DNA of 64,000 bases from Clostridia bacterium. Its GTDB lineage: Bacteria > Bacillota > Clostridia > TANB77 > CAG-508. This document shows, one piece after another, positions 24,899 to 34,439 of the stretch; the first letter of the stretch is position 1, and each line of letters starts with the position of its first letter. Location: NCBI GenBank assembly GCA_017512025.1, contig JAFWHH010000009.1:310001-374000 (forward strand), read 5' to 3'. The position numbers and the translations under genes are program-made. Below the pieces are notes generated by a model that saw nothing but the letters and a program-made list of their open reading frames with translations, was not told the origin of the DNA and searched no databases.

Positions 24899-26455
24899 TT
24901 ATTCTTTCTCTAATATAGCAATTGCACATTTAATACCATCAACAGCAGCAGACATTATTCCTCCTGCATATCCAGCCCCTTCTCCACATGGATAGAATCC
25001 TCTAATATTTGATTCTTTATTATCATCACGTGTAATTTGTACTGGTGAAGAGCTTCTTGTTTCCATTCCAGTAAGTATGCTATCTGGGTTATCAAATCCT
25101 TTTATTCTTTTACCGAAGTAATCAATTCCTTCTACTAATGTTTTAGAAACAAATTCAGGCATTATTTCATTCAAGTTTGATAGTGTGACTCCCGGTTTAT
25201 ATGAAGGCTTTATTTCACCAATGTACTCAGATTTTCTATTTGCTTTAAAATCTTCATAGCGTTGTACTGGTGCATAATAATTACTTCCACCTAATTTAAA
25301 TGCTTTTTCTTCTAAATCTTTTTGGAAATAAATACCCGCAAGTGGTGAATCTCCTTCAAAATCATCCGGCGTTACATTTACTAAAACTGCACTATTTGCA
25401 TTCTCACCATCTCTTGCAAACTTACTCATTCCGTTAGTTACTATTGTATTTTCTTCGCTAGAAGATGCAATAACTTGTCCGCCTGGGCACATACAAAATG
25501 TATAGCATGATCTTTTATCTCCGTGATATGCAAGCTTATATTCTGCTGGTGGAAGATTTAATTTTGTTTCTGTTCCGTATTGAGAATCATTAATCATATT
25601 TTGTTTATGCTCAATTCTAACACCAACAGAAAAATTCTTTCTTTCCATTGTTAAACCTTTTTCGTATAGCTTTTCAAAAGTATCTCTTGCGCTATGCCCA
25701 ATTGCTAGAACAACACTATCTGTTTCCACTTTTTTACCACTACTGCATATAACTGATGTAACCTTTCCGTTAGATACTTCAAAATCTATAACTTTTTCGT
25801 TAAATAAAAAAGTTCCACCCATTTCAATAATCTTATTTCTCATATTTCTAATAATATTAATTAGATTATCTGTTCCAATATGAGGTTTATTAATATATAA
25901 AATTTGCTCTGGAGCTCCAAAATTGTAGAATTCTTTAAGTACCACTTTGCATAATGGATTATGTATTCCACTTGTTAATTTACCATCAGAAAATGTACCA
26001 GCTCCACCTTCTCCAAACTGTACATTTGATAAGGTATTTAGCTTTCCTGTAGATAAGAACTCCTCGACATCTTTTTGTCTCTCATCAACACTTTTACCTT
26101 GCTCTATAACAATTGGTTTGATACCATTTCGAGCTAAAATTAGTGCAGCAAATAGACCAGCTGGACCAGCACCAACAATAACAGGGCTAACACTACTTTT
26201 TCTTTTTACATCAATAGAAAAAATTTCATCGTTTTCCACAGGCTCTGCACCCTTAATCTTATCTTCATTTTTACATTCTATTTCCACAGAATAGTTATAA
26301 AAAATATCAGATTTATTACGAGCATCAATAGACTTTTTAACTATTCTTCTTGTTGAAACCTCATCCATTTTAATGTTGTATTTTTTATATATAAAATTAA
26401 ATAATTCTTCGTCGCTAAAATCAGATCTTACTTTAATATTACTAATTCTTACCAT
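24899..26455 (-). CDS. FAD-dependent dehydrogenase (COG2509-type)
   Basis: 518 residues. A small alpha/beta N-terminal domain at about 1-80 (VRISNIKVRSDFSDEEL) is typical of this family. The Rossmann FAD motif VIVGAGPAGLFAALILARNG is at about 95. VQFGEGGAGTFSDGKL and the C-terminal CGEGAGYAGGIMSAAVDG are further FAD contacts. Predicted NAD(FAD)-utilising oxidoreductase, cytoplasmic, reaction unknown. The ribosome binding site is weak (GGAAA). It lies between yaaL and bofA on the same strand. Confidence 0.88.
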   Translation of the reverse strand: MVRISNIKVRSDFSDEELFNFIYKKYNIKMDEVSTRRIVKKSIDARNKSDIFYNYSVEIECKNEDKIKGAEPVENDEIFSIDVKRKSSVSPVIVGAGPAGLFAALILARNGIKPIVIEQGKSVDERQKDVEEFLSTGKLNTLSNVQFGEGGAGTFSDGKLTSGIHNPLCKVVLKEFYNFGAPEQILYINKPHIGTDNLINIIRNMRNKIIEMGGTFLFNEKVIDFEVSNGKVTSVICSSGKKVETDSVVLAIGHSARDTFEKLYEKGLTMERKNFSVGVRIEHKQNMINDSQYGTETKLNLPPAEYKLAYHGDKRSCYTFCMCPGGQVIASSSEENTIVTNGMSKFARDGENANSAVLVNVTPDDFEGDSPLAGIYFQKDLEEKAFKLGGSNYYAPVQRYEDFKANRKSEYIGEIKPSYKPGVTLSNLNEIMPEFVSKTLVEGIDYFGKRIKGFDNPDSILTGMETRSSSPVQITRDDNKESNIRGFYPCGEGAGYAGGIMSAAVDGIKCAIAILEKE

Positions 26456-26514
26456 ATTTATTTCCTTATTTTTTTGATAATTATATTACAATTTTACATA
26501 AATTTCAATTATTC

Positions 26515-26781
26515 TTATATGTTTTTAACGTTGAGCTGCTCTCCTGGCTCTACTGTCATTCCCATTTTTTTAGCTCTCGTAATTAAATAATCGAGTCTTG
26601 CTTGCTCAGCTTTCATTGTATATAAAAAGTAATCAATAAGCTTTCCTTCAGCCATTTCATAGTTCTTATTTGCATCATTAATAACTTTTTTTGTTTGAAG
26701 AATAGTATCCATCAGCTCTTTGCTCTTTTCCTCTTCAGATTTATCAACAATTATAGTCTCTCTTTCGTATTTGCATCCCAT
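26515..26781 (-). CDS. yaaL: YaaL/DUF2508 family protein
   Basis: 88 residues, highly charged helical protein: TKKVINDANKNYEMAEGKLI, DYFLYTMKAEQARLDYLI and RAKKMG match the DUF2508 pattern (AEGExxIDYxIYxxKAxEARYxYLL). Function unknown; next to bofA in many spore-formers. GGAGGG precedes the ATG at 26779-26781. Confidence 0.85.
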   Translation of the reverse strand: MGCKYERETIIVDKSEEEKSKELMDTILQTKKVINDANKNYEMAEGKLIDYFLYTMKAEQARLDYLITRAKKMGMTVEPGEQLNVKNI

Positions 26782-26953
26782 AGTATGTCCCTCCTTCGTA
26801 TAATTCTATTCAAAAAGAATAAATGTATTACCTTTGTGTTATGTAATATTATTTCTTTTTCATTACATTTGTATTACATTGAATATTTTTCCTTTAAATA
26901 TTTGTGTATATTATTTATAATATTTGTAAGATAAAAACTAAGGAGGAAACAAA

Positions 26954-28438
26954 ATGAAAAATATTGTAAAAATAAGTCTTTTAATTGCTTTATTTATGGC
27001 ACTATTGACAATCACAAGTAAAGCAGCCAACATAACTCATGGAGACCTAAAATCTGATGGTTCAATGGATTTTACAGTTATATTTGAAAACGATATACCT
27101 GATGGAGCAGCTTCTAGTTGGAGCAATTCTGGTTGGACTGTAGATCAATCACAAAAAAAATGTACTAGAACTTTTACTGGAGTTGACCAATCTCCAAAAT
27201 TTTCTGCATTAGTTATTCAACCTGATACATCATCAGATGAGCTAGAAACAGCTTTCATAGCAACACCATATAAAATGACAGTTGGTAACAGCATTACTTT
27301 AAGCAATGAATTACAAATCACAGGCAATGGTTATGCATCATACGTTTCTAATAACGGACAAGTAATCAAAGCATTAGCACCTACACCTGCTGGACAACCA
27401 GCAATTCTACAAATAGCTGGACAAAGACAAACACTAAACAGTGGAGCTAGTTATATACCTGAATACTATTTAGAAATTACTGTTGTTGAGGATTCTACAG
27501 AACCTGATACACCAGATACACCTGATGAGCCAGATACTCCAGATGAACCAGATGATCCCATACCAGGTACATATTCAGCTACATATGATACTGCTGGAAA
27601 TCTAACAATAAAAGGATTAACTTCTGGAACATATAGAGCTTCAGTTAACACAGATTCAACAGAAACATATTCATCATCTATGCAAATATATGTTTTGAAA
27701 GCAACAGATGATGGTAACTATGCAATTGAATCAAGTGCTCGTAATGCAATGCAACTAGCTGATGATTTATATGCACATGTTTATAATACAAATAACGAAA
27801 AAGTGGCAGATATTAAAATTACTAAACCATCATTTAACAATGTAAATTATTTTAGTGGTCTTTCATTCTCAACATGGAACGGTTCACAATTACTATTTAA
27901 TTTACCTTTTGATATAGCTGATAGAAAAGTAACATATAAAATTGGAAAAATAACAGATAACTCAATATTAAACAAAATCAAAAATGGAGATTCTGAAGGA
28001 TTTTCATTACTAAAGAAATATGCAGGTGATGATTCTTCACCACTATATAATGAGACTGTTACTATTAATTCAGGTAATGGATATAAAGAAGATGGAGCAA
28101 TAATTGAGGGAACAAAAATGTCTGATGGTGCATACTATTACTTATATGCAGAATTCGACACAGAAAACGGAAAATACATTCCACTTACTAGTGTTACATT
28201 AGCTAAAGCAAGTGTATATCCAACAGTTGATTATCACTGGTATCTATTCTTCTATGGATCAAAAGATTTCAACTTTGATGGAATTGAAGATATAGTAACA
28301 CCTAGTGATCCTGGTTCAAAACAACCATCTAACTTACCAGCAACAGGTGAAAGAGCTATTATAATATCATTAATTGGAATTACATTAGTTGTTTCATTCG
28401 TACTACATAAAAAAATTAAAGCAACAAGAATTAGATAA
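26954..28438 (+). CDS. LPxTG-type surface protein, unknown function
   Basis: 494 residues. Signal peptide at 1-24 (ISLLIALFMALLTITSKAA). Beta-rich N-domain at about 25-180. An acidic proline linker of repeated PDTPDEP units spans about 183-205 (bases near 27500-27560). A second beta-rich domain is at about 210-450. The sortase signal LPATG is at about 465, with a hydrophobic span (IIISLIGITLVVSFVL) and a basic tail (KKIKATRIR). It is expected to be covalently linked to peptidoglycan by a class A-type sortase, which is not in the window. AGGAGG precedes the ATG. It is a single gene with its own terminator, and no enzymatic motif was seen. Confidence 0.85.
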   Translation: MKNIVKISLLIALFMALLTITSKAANITHGDLKSDGSMDFTVIFENDIPDGAASSWSNSGWTVDQSQKKCTRTFTGVDQSPKFSALVIQPDTSSDELETAFIATPYKMTVGNSITLSNELQITGNGYASYVSNNGQVIKALAPTPAGQPAILQIAGQRQTLNSGASYIPEYYLEITVVEDSTEPDTPDTPDEPDTPDEPDDPIPGTYSATYDTAGNLTIKGLTSGTYRASVNTDSTETYSSSMQIYVLKATDDGNYAIESSARNAMQLADDLYAHVYNTNNEKVADIKITKPSFNNVNYFSGLSFSTWNGSQLLFNLPFDIADRKVTYKIGKITDNSILNKIKNGDSEGFSLLKKYAGDDSSPLYNETVTINSGNGYKEDGAIIEGTKMSDGAYYYLYAEFDTENGKYIPLTSVTLAKASVYPTVDYHWYLFFYGSKDFNFDGIEDIVTPSDPGSKQPSNLPATGERAIIISLIGITLVVSFVLHKKIKATRIR

Positions 28439-28466
28439 TTATAGTATTTAATATAATTTGATTATA

Positions 28467-28498
28467 TAAAAAGAAGATTCTAACGAATCTTCTTTTTA
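28467..28498. terminator. Terminator after the LPxTG gene
   Basis: AAAAAGAAGATTC-TAAC-GAATCTTCTTTTT stem-loop with flanking A/T runs; shared by the convergent cyclophilin gene. Confidence 0.85.
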
Positions 28499-28543
28499 TT
28501 ATACTTTTATTTTATTATTTTCATTTTGCTTACTGATTTATAT

Positions 28544-29092
28544 TTACATTTTATTTGGTTCATTATATGTAACACCAAATGTTTCTACTGTTACACATTT
28601 CATTTTAGGAGGATTAATAGGTCTATCTGCTCCTTCTGCTCTTGGATTTCTTGTTATTACTTCTGAGTTTACTATTTTATCTACAACATCCATTCCCTCT
28701 GTTACTTCACCAAATGCTGCGTATTTTCCATCTAAGAATTCTGAATCATCTGTTACGATAAAGAATTGAGATCCAGCACTATTTCTCATCATGCTTCTTG
28801 CCATTGATATAACTCCTCTTTTATGAGAGATAGTATTTGTTTTAACATTGTTTTCTCTAAACTCTCCTAATATTCCATATCCTGGTCCACCCATACCAGT
28901 TCCTTCTGGATCACCACCTTGTGCCATGAATCCTGGTATTGTTCTGTGGAATATTAAACCATCATAGAACTTTTTATTAATTAATGAAACAAAGTTATTA
29001 ACTGTTTCTGGTGCCATTTCTGGATATAGTATTACTTTAATGATTCCTCCATCTTCCATTTCTATTGTTACTATTGGATTTTGTCTTTCCAT
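28544..29092 (-). CDS. ppiB: Peptidyl-prolyl cis-trans isomerase, cyclophilin type
   Basis: 182 residues, cytoplasmic. The cyclophilin fold motifs are present: FHRTIPGFMAQGGDPEGTG (catalytic Arg and the FMxQGGD loop), GSQFFIVTDDSEFLDGKYAA and FGEVTEGMDVVDKI. Speeds proline isomerisation during folding. AGGAGG precedes the ATG. First gene after a convergent terminator; 34 bases downstream of the methyltransferase gene. Confidence 0.95.
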   Translation of the reverse strand: MERQNPIVTIEMEDGGIIKVILYPEMAPETVNNFVSLINKKFYDGLIFHRTIPGFMAQGGDPEGTGMGGPGYGILGEFRENNVKTNTISHKRGVISMARSMMRNSAGSQFFIVTDDSEFLDGKYAAFGEVTEGMDVVDKIVNSEVITRNPRAEGADRPINPPKMKCVTVETFGVTYNEPNKM

Positions 29093-29126
29093 GATTATTC
29101 CTCCTATAATTACTTATTGATATTTT

Positions 29127-29918
29127 TTATTTACCTAATTTATTTCTAACATATTCATATATCATAATACCAGCTGCTACAGAAGCATTTAAGCTTTCTG
29201 TTTTACCAAGCATTGGTATTTTTACTTTGTTATCAGCAGCATCTTGTATCTCTTTAGAAACACCATTTGCTTCATTACCAATAACAATAACTTTCTTGTT
29301 ATATTTTATATCATATACAGAATCTTCTGTATCAAGTGATGTTACAACAACATCAAATCCATGATTCTTCATTTCAATTAAATCATCTAATAAATTATCT
29401 GATTTAACAACATTAACTCTAAATATAGCTCCCATTGTAGATCTAACTACTTTAGAATTAAATGCGTCTGCTGTTTCATTTGATACAACAATCTGCTTAA
29501 GATTTGCACTATCTACTGTTCTTAGAATTGTACCAAGATTTCCTGGATCTTGTATTCCATCAAGAACAACAATAACATCTTCGCTATAATCTATCTTACT
29601 ATTTTGCTCTGATCTTTTAATTACAGCTAGTATTCCTTGTGGATTAGATACATCAGTAATTGTGGCAAATACTTTTGAAGATACATATAAGCAATTTAAT
29701 TTAGCTATTTCATACATAAGCTTTTTATCAAAGATATTTTCTTTCATACAATCTTCGCAAACAACAACTGTTTCGATATCAGCTTTTTCTTGTATAGCTT
29801 CACCAACAAGCTTTATACCTTCAACGATGTATTTATTAAAAGCATCTCTATATTTCTTTTCTTTTAACTTTTTGATATCTTTTACAAGTTCATTATCTTT
29901 ACTTGTTATAACTTGCAT
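29127..29918 (-). CDS. TrmH/SpoU family RNA 2'-O-methyltransferase
   Basis: 263 residues. N-terminal substrate-binding domain at about 1-95 (KKYRDAFNKYIVEGIKLVGE). SPOUT domain at about 105-260 with motif 1 PGNLGTILRTVDSANL, motif 2 VIVIGNEANGVS and motif 3 IPMLGKTESLNASVAAGI, forming the knotted SAM site. It modifies 23S rRNA or tRNA; the exact target cannot be told. AGGAGG precedes the ATG. It lies 18 bases downstream of mfd, probably cotranscribed. Confidence 0.92.
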   Translation of the reverse strand: MQVITSKDNELVKDIKKLKEKKYRDAFNKYIVEGIKLVGEAIQEKADIETVVVCEDCMKENIFDKKLMYEIAKLNCLYVSSKVFATITDVSNPQGILAVIKRSEQNSKIDYSEDVIVVLDGIQDPGNLGTILRTVDSANLKQIVVSNETADAFNSKVVRSTMGAIFRVNVVKSDNLLDDLIEMKNHGFDVVVTSLDTEDSVYDIKYNKKVIVIGNEANGVSKEIQDAADNKVKIPMLGKTESLNASVAAGIMIYEYVRNKLGK

Positions 29919-29936
29919 AAGCTTTCCTCCTATTTA

Positions 29937-32900
29937 TTATTTAACAATAGTTCTTAAGAACTCTTTAATTGCTTCAAGCTTCTTCTTATCCCCAATTATA
30001 TCTCTTGTTTTTAAAGTTATATATGGGTCTCTTGCTTGAGAGAACATTATTTGATTGTTATACTTCTTAACTAGAGCTTCTACATCGATGTCTATCTTCT
30101 TAGCATCAAAGTAGAATACAAAGTTATCAGCTTGTTGACTTATCTTAATAACATTTGCATTTTTTGCTAAGCTCTTAATTCTTGCAATATCAATTAAGTT
30201 TTCTAGCTCTTCTGGCATTACACCATATCTATCAATGATTTCATCGATAATATCTTGAATATCCGCTTCTGTCTCACAAACAGCAATATCTTGATATATC
30301 TCAATCTTTTGACTAGAATCTGATATAAACTCATCAGGGATATAGCTTGAGATATTAAGATCAATTTGAACATCTAATTCTTCTTGAACCTCAAATCCTT
30401 GCATTTCTTTAACAACTTCATCAAGTAACTTACAATACATATCATAACCAACTTGTTCCATATGACCATGTTGTATTTCACCAAGTAAGCTACCTGCTCC
30501 TCTTATCTCCAAGTCTCTCATTGCTATTTTAAATCCAGAGCCAAACTCTGTAAACTCTCTAATTGATTTTAATCTCTTATCAGCAACTTCTGATAAAATC
30601 TTATCTCTTCTATACATTACATATGCATATGCCTGTCTATCACTTCTACCAACTCTACCTCTTATTTGGTATAGCTGAGCAAGACCTAAACGCTCTGCAT
30701 TCTCTACAATAATTGTATTGGCATTTGGAATATCAATTCCAGACTCTAATATTGTTGTACATACTAAGACATTAGTCTTTCCAGATATAAAATCAAACAT
30801 TATCTCTTCAATTTCACTACCTGTCATTTGACCATGTGCAAATGAAACATTAGCTTCGTCGACTAAATTAGAAATCTCAGCTGCTTTTCTTTCTATTCCT
30901 TCTACATTATTATATAGATAATATACTTGACCTCCACGTTCAAGTTCTTTTGTTATAGCCTCTTTAATTATTTCTGGATCATATTCCATAACATAAGTTT
31001 GAACTGGCTTTCTATTTTGTGGTGGTTCATATATAACAGACATATCTCTAACACCAACAATAGACATGTGAAGAGTTCTTGGTATTGGAGTAGCTGTCAT
31101 TGTTAAAACATCAACCGTGTTCTTTAATTGCTTAATCTTTTCCTTATCCTTAACACCAAATCTATGCTCTTCATCTATTATAAGTAGTCCTAAATCCTTA
31201 AATTCAACATCTTTACTCAATACTCTATGAGTACCAATAACAATATCAATTTCACCAAGCTTTAATTTCTTAACAATATCATCTTGCTCTTTTTTAGTCT
31301 TAAATCTATTAAGAACAGCAACTCTAATTGGGTACTCTTTCATACGCTCTTTAAAGCTTTCATATTGTTGATCAGCAAGAACAGTTGTTGGTACTAAGTA
31401 TACAACTTGCTTTTGATCCATAACAGCTTTAAATGCTGCTCTAATTGCTACCTCTGTCTTACCATAACCAACGTCACCACAAAGAAGTCTATCCATTGGC
31501 TTTGGATTTTCCATATCTTTCTTAACTTCTTCAATACATCTTAATTGATCATCAGTTTCCACATATTGGAAGCTATTTTCAAATTGTGTTTGCCATTCGT
31601 TATCTGGTGAGAATGCATATCCTTTTATTTTTTGTCTCTTAGCATAAAGTTCAATTAATTCTTTAGCAACTTCACGTAAGTTATTCTTAACTTTTGCTTT
31701 AGTATTAGCCCAGTCTTTACCACCAAGCTTATATATCTTTGGAGCCGCTTCCCCACCAACATATTTTCTAACACTATCAAGCGAGTTCGTTGGAACATAT
31801 AAAATATCATCATTTTTGTATCTAATCTTTATATAATCCTTAACAACATCACCTGTTTTAATTGTATTTACACCAATATATTGTCCAATTCCATGAATTT
31901 TATGAACAACATAATCACCAATTCTTAAATCTGCAAATACAACTTTTTCACTTTGTTTAAATACTTTGTTAACTCTCTTTGGTTTAGATTTAACCGTAAA
32001 GAATTCTTCACTACTTATAACAAGTAATTTTGTATCTCTACATTCAAAACCATTAGAAAGAGCTCCAGTTGTTACAACTATTTCTCCATATTTAACATCA
32101 TTAAGTTCAGTCGTGAATCTATGATTAATATCATTATCTGTTAAAAGAAGTGATATCTTTCTTGCACTATCTTCAGCTCCGCCTAAAATGATTACTTTAC
32201 GTTTTAAATCAATAGATTCTCTTAACTCATTTAATAATATATCTGTCTCTGCTTTATAGAATTTAACATCTCTATAATTAAAGTAATAATTACAATTACT
32301 TGCTTTAACATCTGTCTTTTCAATATCAATGTAGCTGTGTTTTCCAAAGTCTAAATCAAAGTCACTTATACTTCTAATAGAATCTGGAACAAATCTTCCT
32401 TTGTCTAGTACACTCTTTATTAAGTTATTATTATCAATTTTTATATTATCTATTCTTTGTTTAATCTTAGATTCTTCATCTAGAGCTATAAAATAATCAT
32501 CTGATAAGTATTCGATAAAAGTACTTGTTTTGTCATAGAATAAATCAAAGTACTTATCTACCTTACTTAGATAATTACCATTTAATATAAGCTCTTCATC
32601 TTCTTTAGAGCATTTACCATATTTATTTATCTTAGCCTTTAATACTTCCGGGTCATGATCAAATATAAATTCATGGCATGGATAAATGTCTATAGAGTCA
32701 GACATCTCTACAGATCTTTGTGATAATATATCAAACTTTCTAATAGAGTCTATTTCGTCTCCCCAAAATTCAACTCTTATACCATATTTTTCATCAAGAG
32801 AGATATCAGCAATTCCACCTCTTATAGCAAATTGGCCTCTTCCCTCAATCATATCAGATCTTTCATATCCAAGATTGCTTAAATATACTTTTAAATCATC

Positions 32901-33344
32901 TAAATTACATGTATTTCCAACTTTAAGCTTTAATATACTTTCATATAAGTATTCTCTTGGAATCATTCTTTGCATTATTGCTTCAACAGTTGTTACAACT
33001 ATTAAATCTTTATTTTGCTCTATTTTATTAAGTACATCTATTCTTTCATAAGGTAAGTCCTTACTTTCAACTAAATAGTCATATGATGCGATTTCTCTTT
33101 TTGGAAAGAACTCTACATTATCATAGAAGTACTTTAAATCTTTTACTATTCTTCTTGCTTGTAGCTCATTATAAGTTACAATACAGCATTTATTATTAAG
33201 AGATTCTTTTATAGCTGCTATAAACTGAATCTCGCCCACGTCAGATAAGCCCGATATAGATACCGGGCCTTTTTTATTTTTTATATTTGATACAACTTCA
33301 ATAAATTTTTGACTTTCACTTAAGTCTTTACAAAGTTCATTCAT
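29937..33344 (-). CDS. mfd: Transcription-repair coupling factor
   Basis: 1135 residues. Removes RNA polymerase stalled at DNA lesions and recruits UvrA. N-terminal UvrB-like modules at about 1-400. RNA-polymerase-interacting CarD-like domain at about 470-540 (RIGDYVVHKIHGIGQYIG). RecG-like translocase at about 590-950 with Walker A CGDVGYGKTEVAIRAAF, DEEH box LLIIDEEHRFGVK, TMTATPIPRTLHMS and motif VI RGRVGRSDRQAYAY. C-terminal TRCF domain at about 1000-1100. All elements are intact. AAGGAG precedes the ATG at 33342-33344. Confidence 0.97.
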   Translation of the reverse strand: MNELCKDLSESQKFIEVVSNIKNKKGPVSISGLSDVGEIQFIAAIKESLNNKCCIVTYNELQARRIVKDLKYFYDNVEFFPKREIASYDYLVESKDLPYERIDVLNKIEQNKDLIVVTTVEAIMQRMIPREYLYESILKLKVGNTCNLDDLKVYLSNLGYERSDMIEGRGQFAIRGGIADISLDEKYGIRVEFWGDEIDSIRKFDILSQRSVEMSDSIDIYPCHEFIFDHDPEVLKAKINKYGKCSKEDEELILNGNYLSKVDKYFDLFYDKTSTFIEYLSDDYFIALDEESKIKQRIDNIKIDNNNLIKSVLDKGRFVPDSIRSISDFDLDFGKHSYIDIEKTDVKASNCNYYFNYRDVKFYKAETDILLNELRESIDLKRKVIILGGAEDSARKISLLLTDNDINHRFTTELNDVKYGEIVVTTGALSNGFECRDTKLLVISSEEFFTVKSKPKRVNKVFKQSEKVVFADLRIGDYVVHKIHGIGQYIGVNTIKTGDVVKDYIKIRYKNDDILYVPTNSLDSVRKYVGGEAAPKIYKLGGKDWANTKAKVKNNLREVAKELIELYAKRQKIKGYAFSPDNEWQTQFENSFQYVETDDQLRCIEEVKKDMENPKPMDRLLCGDVGYGKTEVAIRAAFKAVMDQKQVVYLVPTTVLADQQYESFKERMKEYPIRVAVLNRFKTKKEQDDIVKKLKLGEIDIVIGTHRVLSKDVEFKDLGLLIIDEEHRFGVKDKEKIKQLKNTVDVLTMTATPIPRTLHMSIVGVRDMSVIYEPPQNRKPVQTYVMEYDPEIIKEAITKELERGGQVYYLYNNVEGIERKAAEISNLVDEANVSFAHGQMTGSEIEEIMFDFISGKTNVLVCTTILESGIDIPNANTIIVENAERLGLAQLYQIRGRVGRSDRQAYAYVMYRRDKILSEVADKRLKSIREFTEFGSGFKIAMRDLEIRGAGSLLGEIQHGHMEQVGYDMYCKLLDEVVKEMQGFEVQEELDVQIDLNISSYIPDEFISDSSQKIEIYQDIAVCETEADIQDIIDEIIDRYGVMPEELENLIDIARIKSLAKNANVIKISQQADNFVFYFDAKKIDIDVEALVKKYNNQIMFSQARDPYITLKTRDIIGDKKKLEAIKEFLRTIVK

Positions 33345-33435
33345 GCTATAAAACTCCTTATTTTTAACTACTATATAATACCAAAAAAATGTTCTATAGT
33401 CAAGTTATGTAATACTTTTAATAATATATTTAAAC

Positions 33436-33475
33436 AGAGGAAGCCACCACCGCGATAACCGCAGCAGTGGCTTCA
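33436..33475 (-). terminator. GC-rich hairpin after purC
   Basis: GAAGCCAC and GTGGCTTC arms with a GC-rich inner region, followed on the minus strand by CTCTGTTTAAATA. The composition matches purC rather than mfd. Confidence 0.6.
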
Positions 33476-33490
33476 TCTATGTGGAATCCC

Positions 33491-34273
33491 TTAGCCAGCG
33501 TAAGCACATCCACCAGATTCTGTAGAAGGCTTCTTCTCCGTGAGACCAGCAACACGCTTAGCCATTTCCTGATAGGCTTCAGCAACGCCGCCCATATCCT
33601 GGCGGAAACGGTCTTTGTCCAAAGAATTACCCGTCTCCTTATCGAGAATACGACAAGTATCCGGAGAAATCTCGTCCGTGACCGCAATCTGACCGTTAGG
33701 CAGTCTGCCGAACTCGATTTTACCGTCAATCAGGTCTCCATTGCACTTTGCAAAGAATTCCTTCAGGAACAGAGCAACCTGCTCGGTGATGTACTCGATG
33801 TAACCGAGCTCACGTCTGGTAAGAATGCCGAGCTGCACGATAGCGCTTTCAGGGATAACCGGGTCACCGGCATTGTCCGATTTGTACGTGTACTCAATAT
33901 ACACACCGTCGAACGGCTTCATATCTTCGCACTCGTAACGCTTCGTGAAACTGCCCTTGGTTTTGAAACGGAAAATTACCTCCAAGAGAATCTGATCTGC
34001 CTTCCAGACGTATTTCGAAGCAGCATTTGAGCCGGGACCGATGTAGTGCGTCGGGATGCCCTTCTCATTAAGCTGCTGGAAGATTGCCATGGAAACCAGA
34101 TTGTTGGCTTCGCCCTTTCCCCCGATTACATCTGTCTTAGCACCGTTTCCGGCACTGATTCTGTCAGATGCTTCGAGTTCCAGGACATTGGGATTGGTTG
34201 TTGCGTAGACGTTATTTGCTTTTCCTTTGTGGAGAAGCTCCGTCCGCTCAACATTGCCAGGTACTGCATTCAT
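33491..34273 (-). CDS. purC: SAICAR synthetase (PurC), GC-rich island gene
   Basis: 260 residues from the ATG at 34271-34273 with GGAGGTG upstream. Joins aspartate to CAIR in purine synthesis. Family motifs: LLHKGKANNVYAT (glycine/lysine nucleotide loop), EASDRISAGNG, LIDGKIEFGRLPNGQIAVTD, EISPDTCRI and LDKDRFRQDMGG. It is about 20 residues longer than the usual PurC because of the tail EKKPSTESGGCAYAG. G+C is near 50% by eye against about 30% around it, with many CCG, GCG and GAC codons. No other pur gene is nearby and it has its own hairpin and promoter, which points to lateral acquisition. Confidence 0.93.
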   Translation of the reverse strand: MNAVPGNVERTELLHKGKANNVYATTNPNVLELEASDRISAGNGAKTDVIGGKGEANNLVSMAIFQQLNEKGIPTHYIGPGSNAASKYVWKADQILLEVIFRFKTKGSFTKRYECEDMKPFDGVYIEYTYKSDNAGDPVIPESAIVQLGILTRRELGYIEYITEQVALFLKEFFAKCNGDLIDGKIEFGRLPNGQIAVTDEISPDTCRILDKETGNSLDKDRFRQDMGGVAEAYQEMAKRVAGLTEKKPSTESGGCAYAG

Positions 34274-34325
34274 CAAAATGCACCTCCAAAATAGATTTAT
34301 TCGGGATTTCTCCCGTATGCAAGCT

Positions 34326-34355
34326 ATTTTATCATGCTTGTGTTGCATTTGCAAC
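34326..34355 (-). promoter_or_regulatory. Promoter of purC with overlapping 14-bp palindrome (copy 2)
   Basis: Minus strand: -35 TTGCAA (34349-34354), 17-bp spacer, -10 TAAAAT (34326-34331). The palindrome GTTGCATTTGCAAC (34342-34355) covers the -35, as at the Crp/Fnr gene. Confidence 0.5.
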
Positions 34356-34439
34356 TATTTATGTTTGATTCATTATAATTATATGTATATTACTTAATCT
34401 GATTCATACAATTTACCATCATCTATTTGGAGGTTTGTT

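Noticed and set aside
33467..34030. Long open frame (187 codons) on the plus strand opposite purC
   Set aside because: It is antisense to a well-conserved purC, has no ribosome binding site, and is explained by the GC-rich codon bias of that gene.
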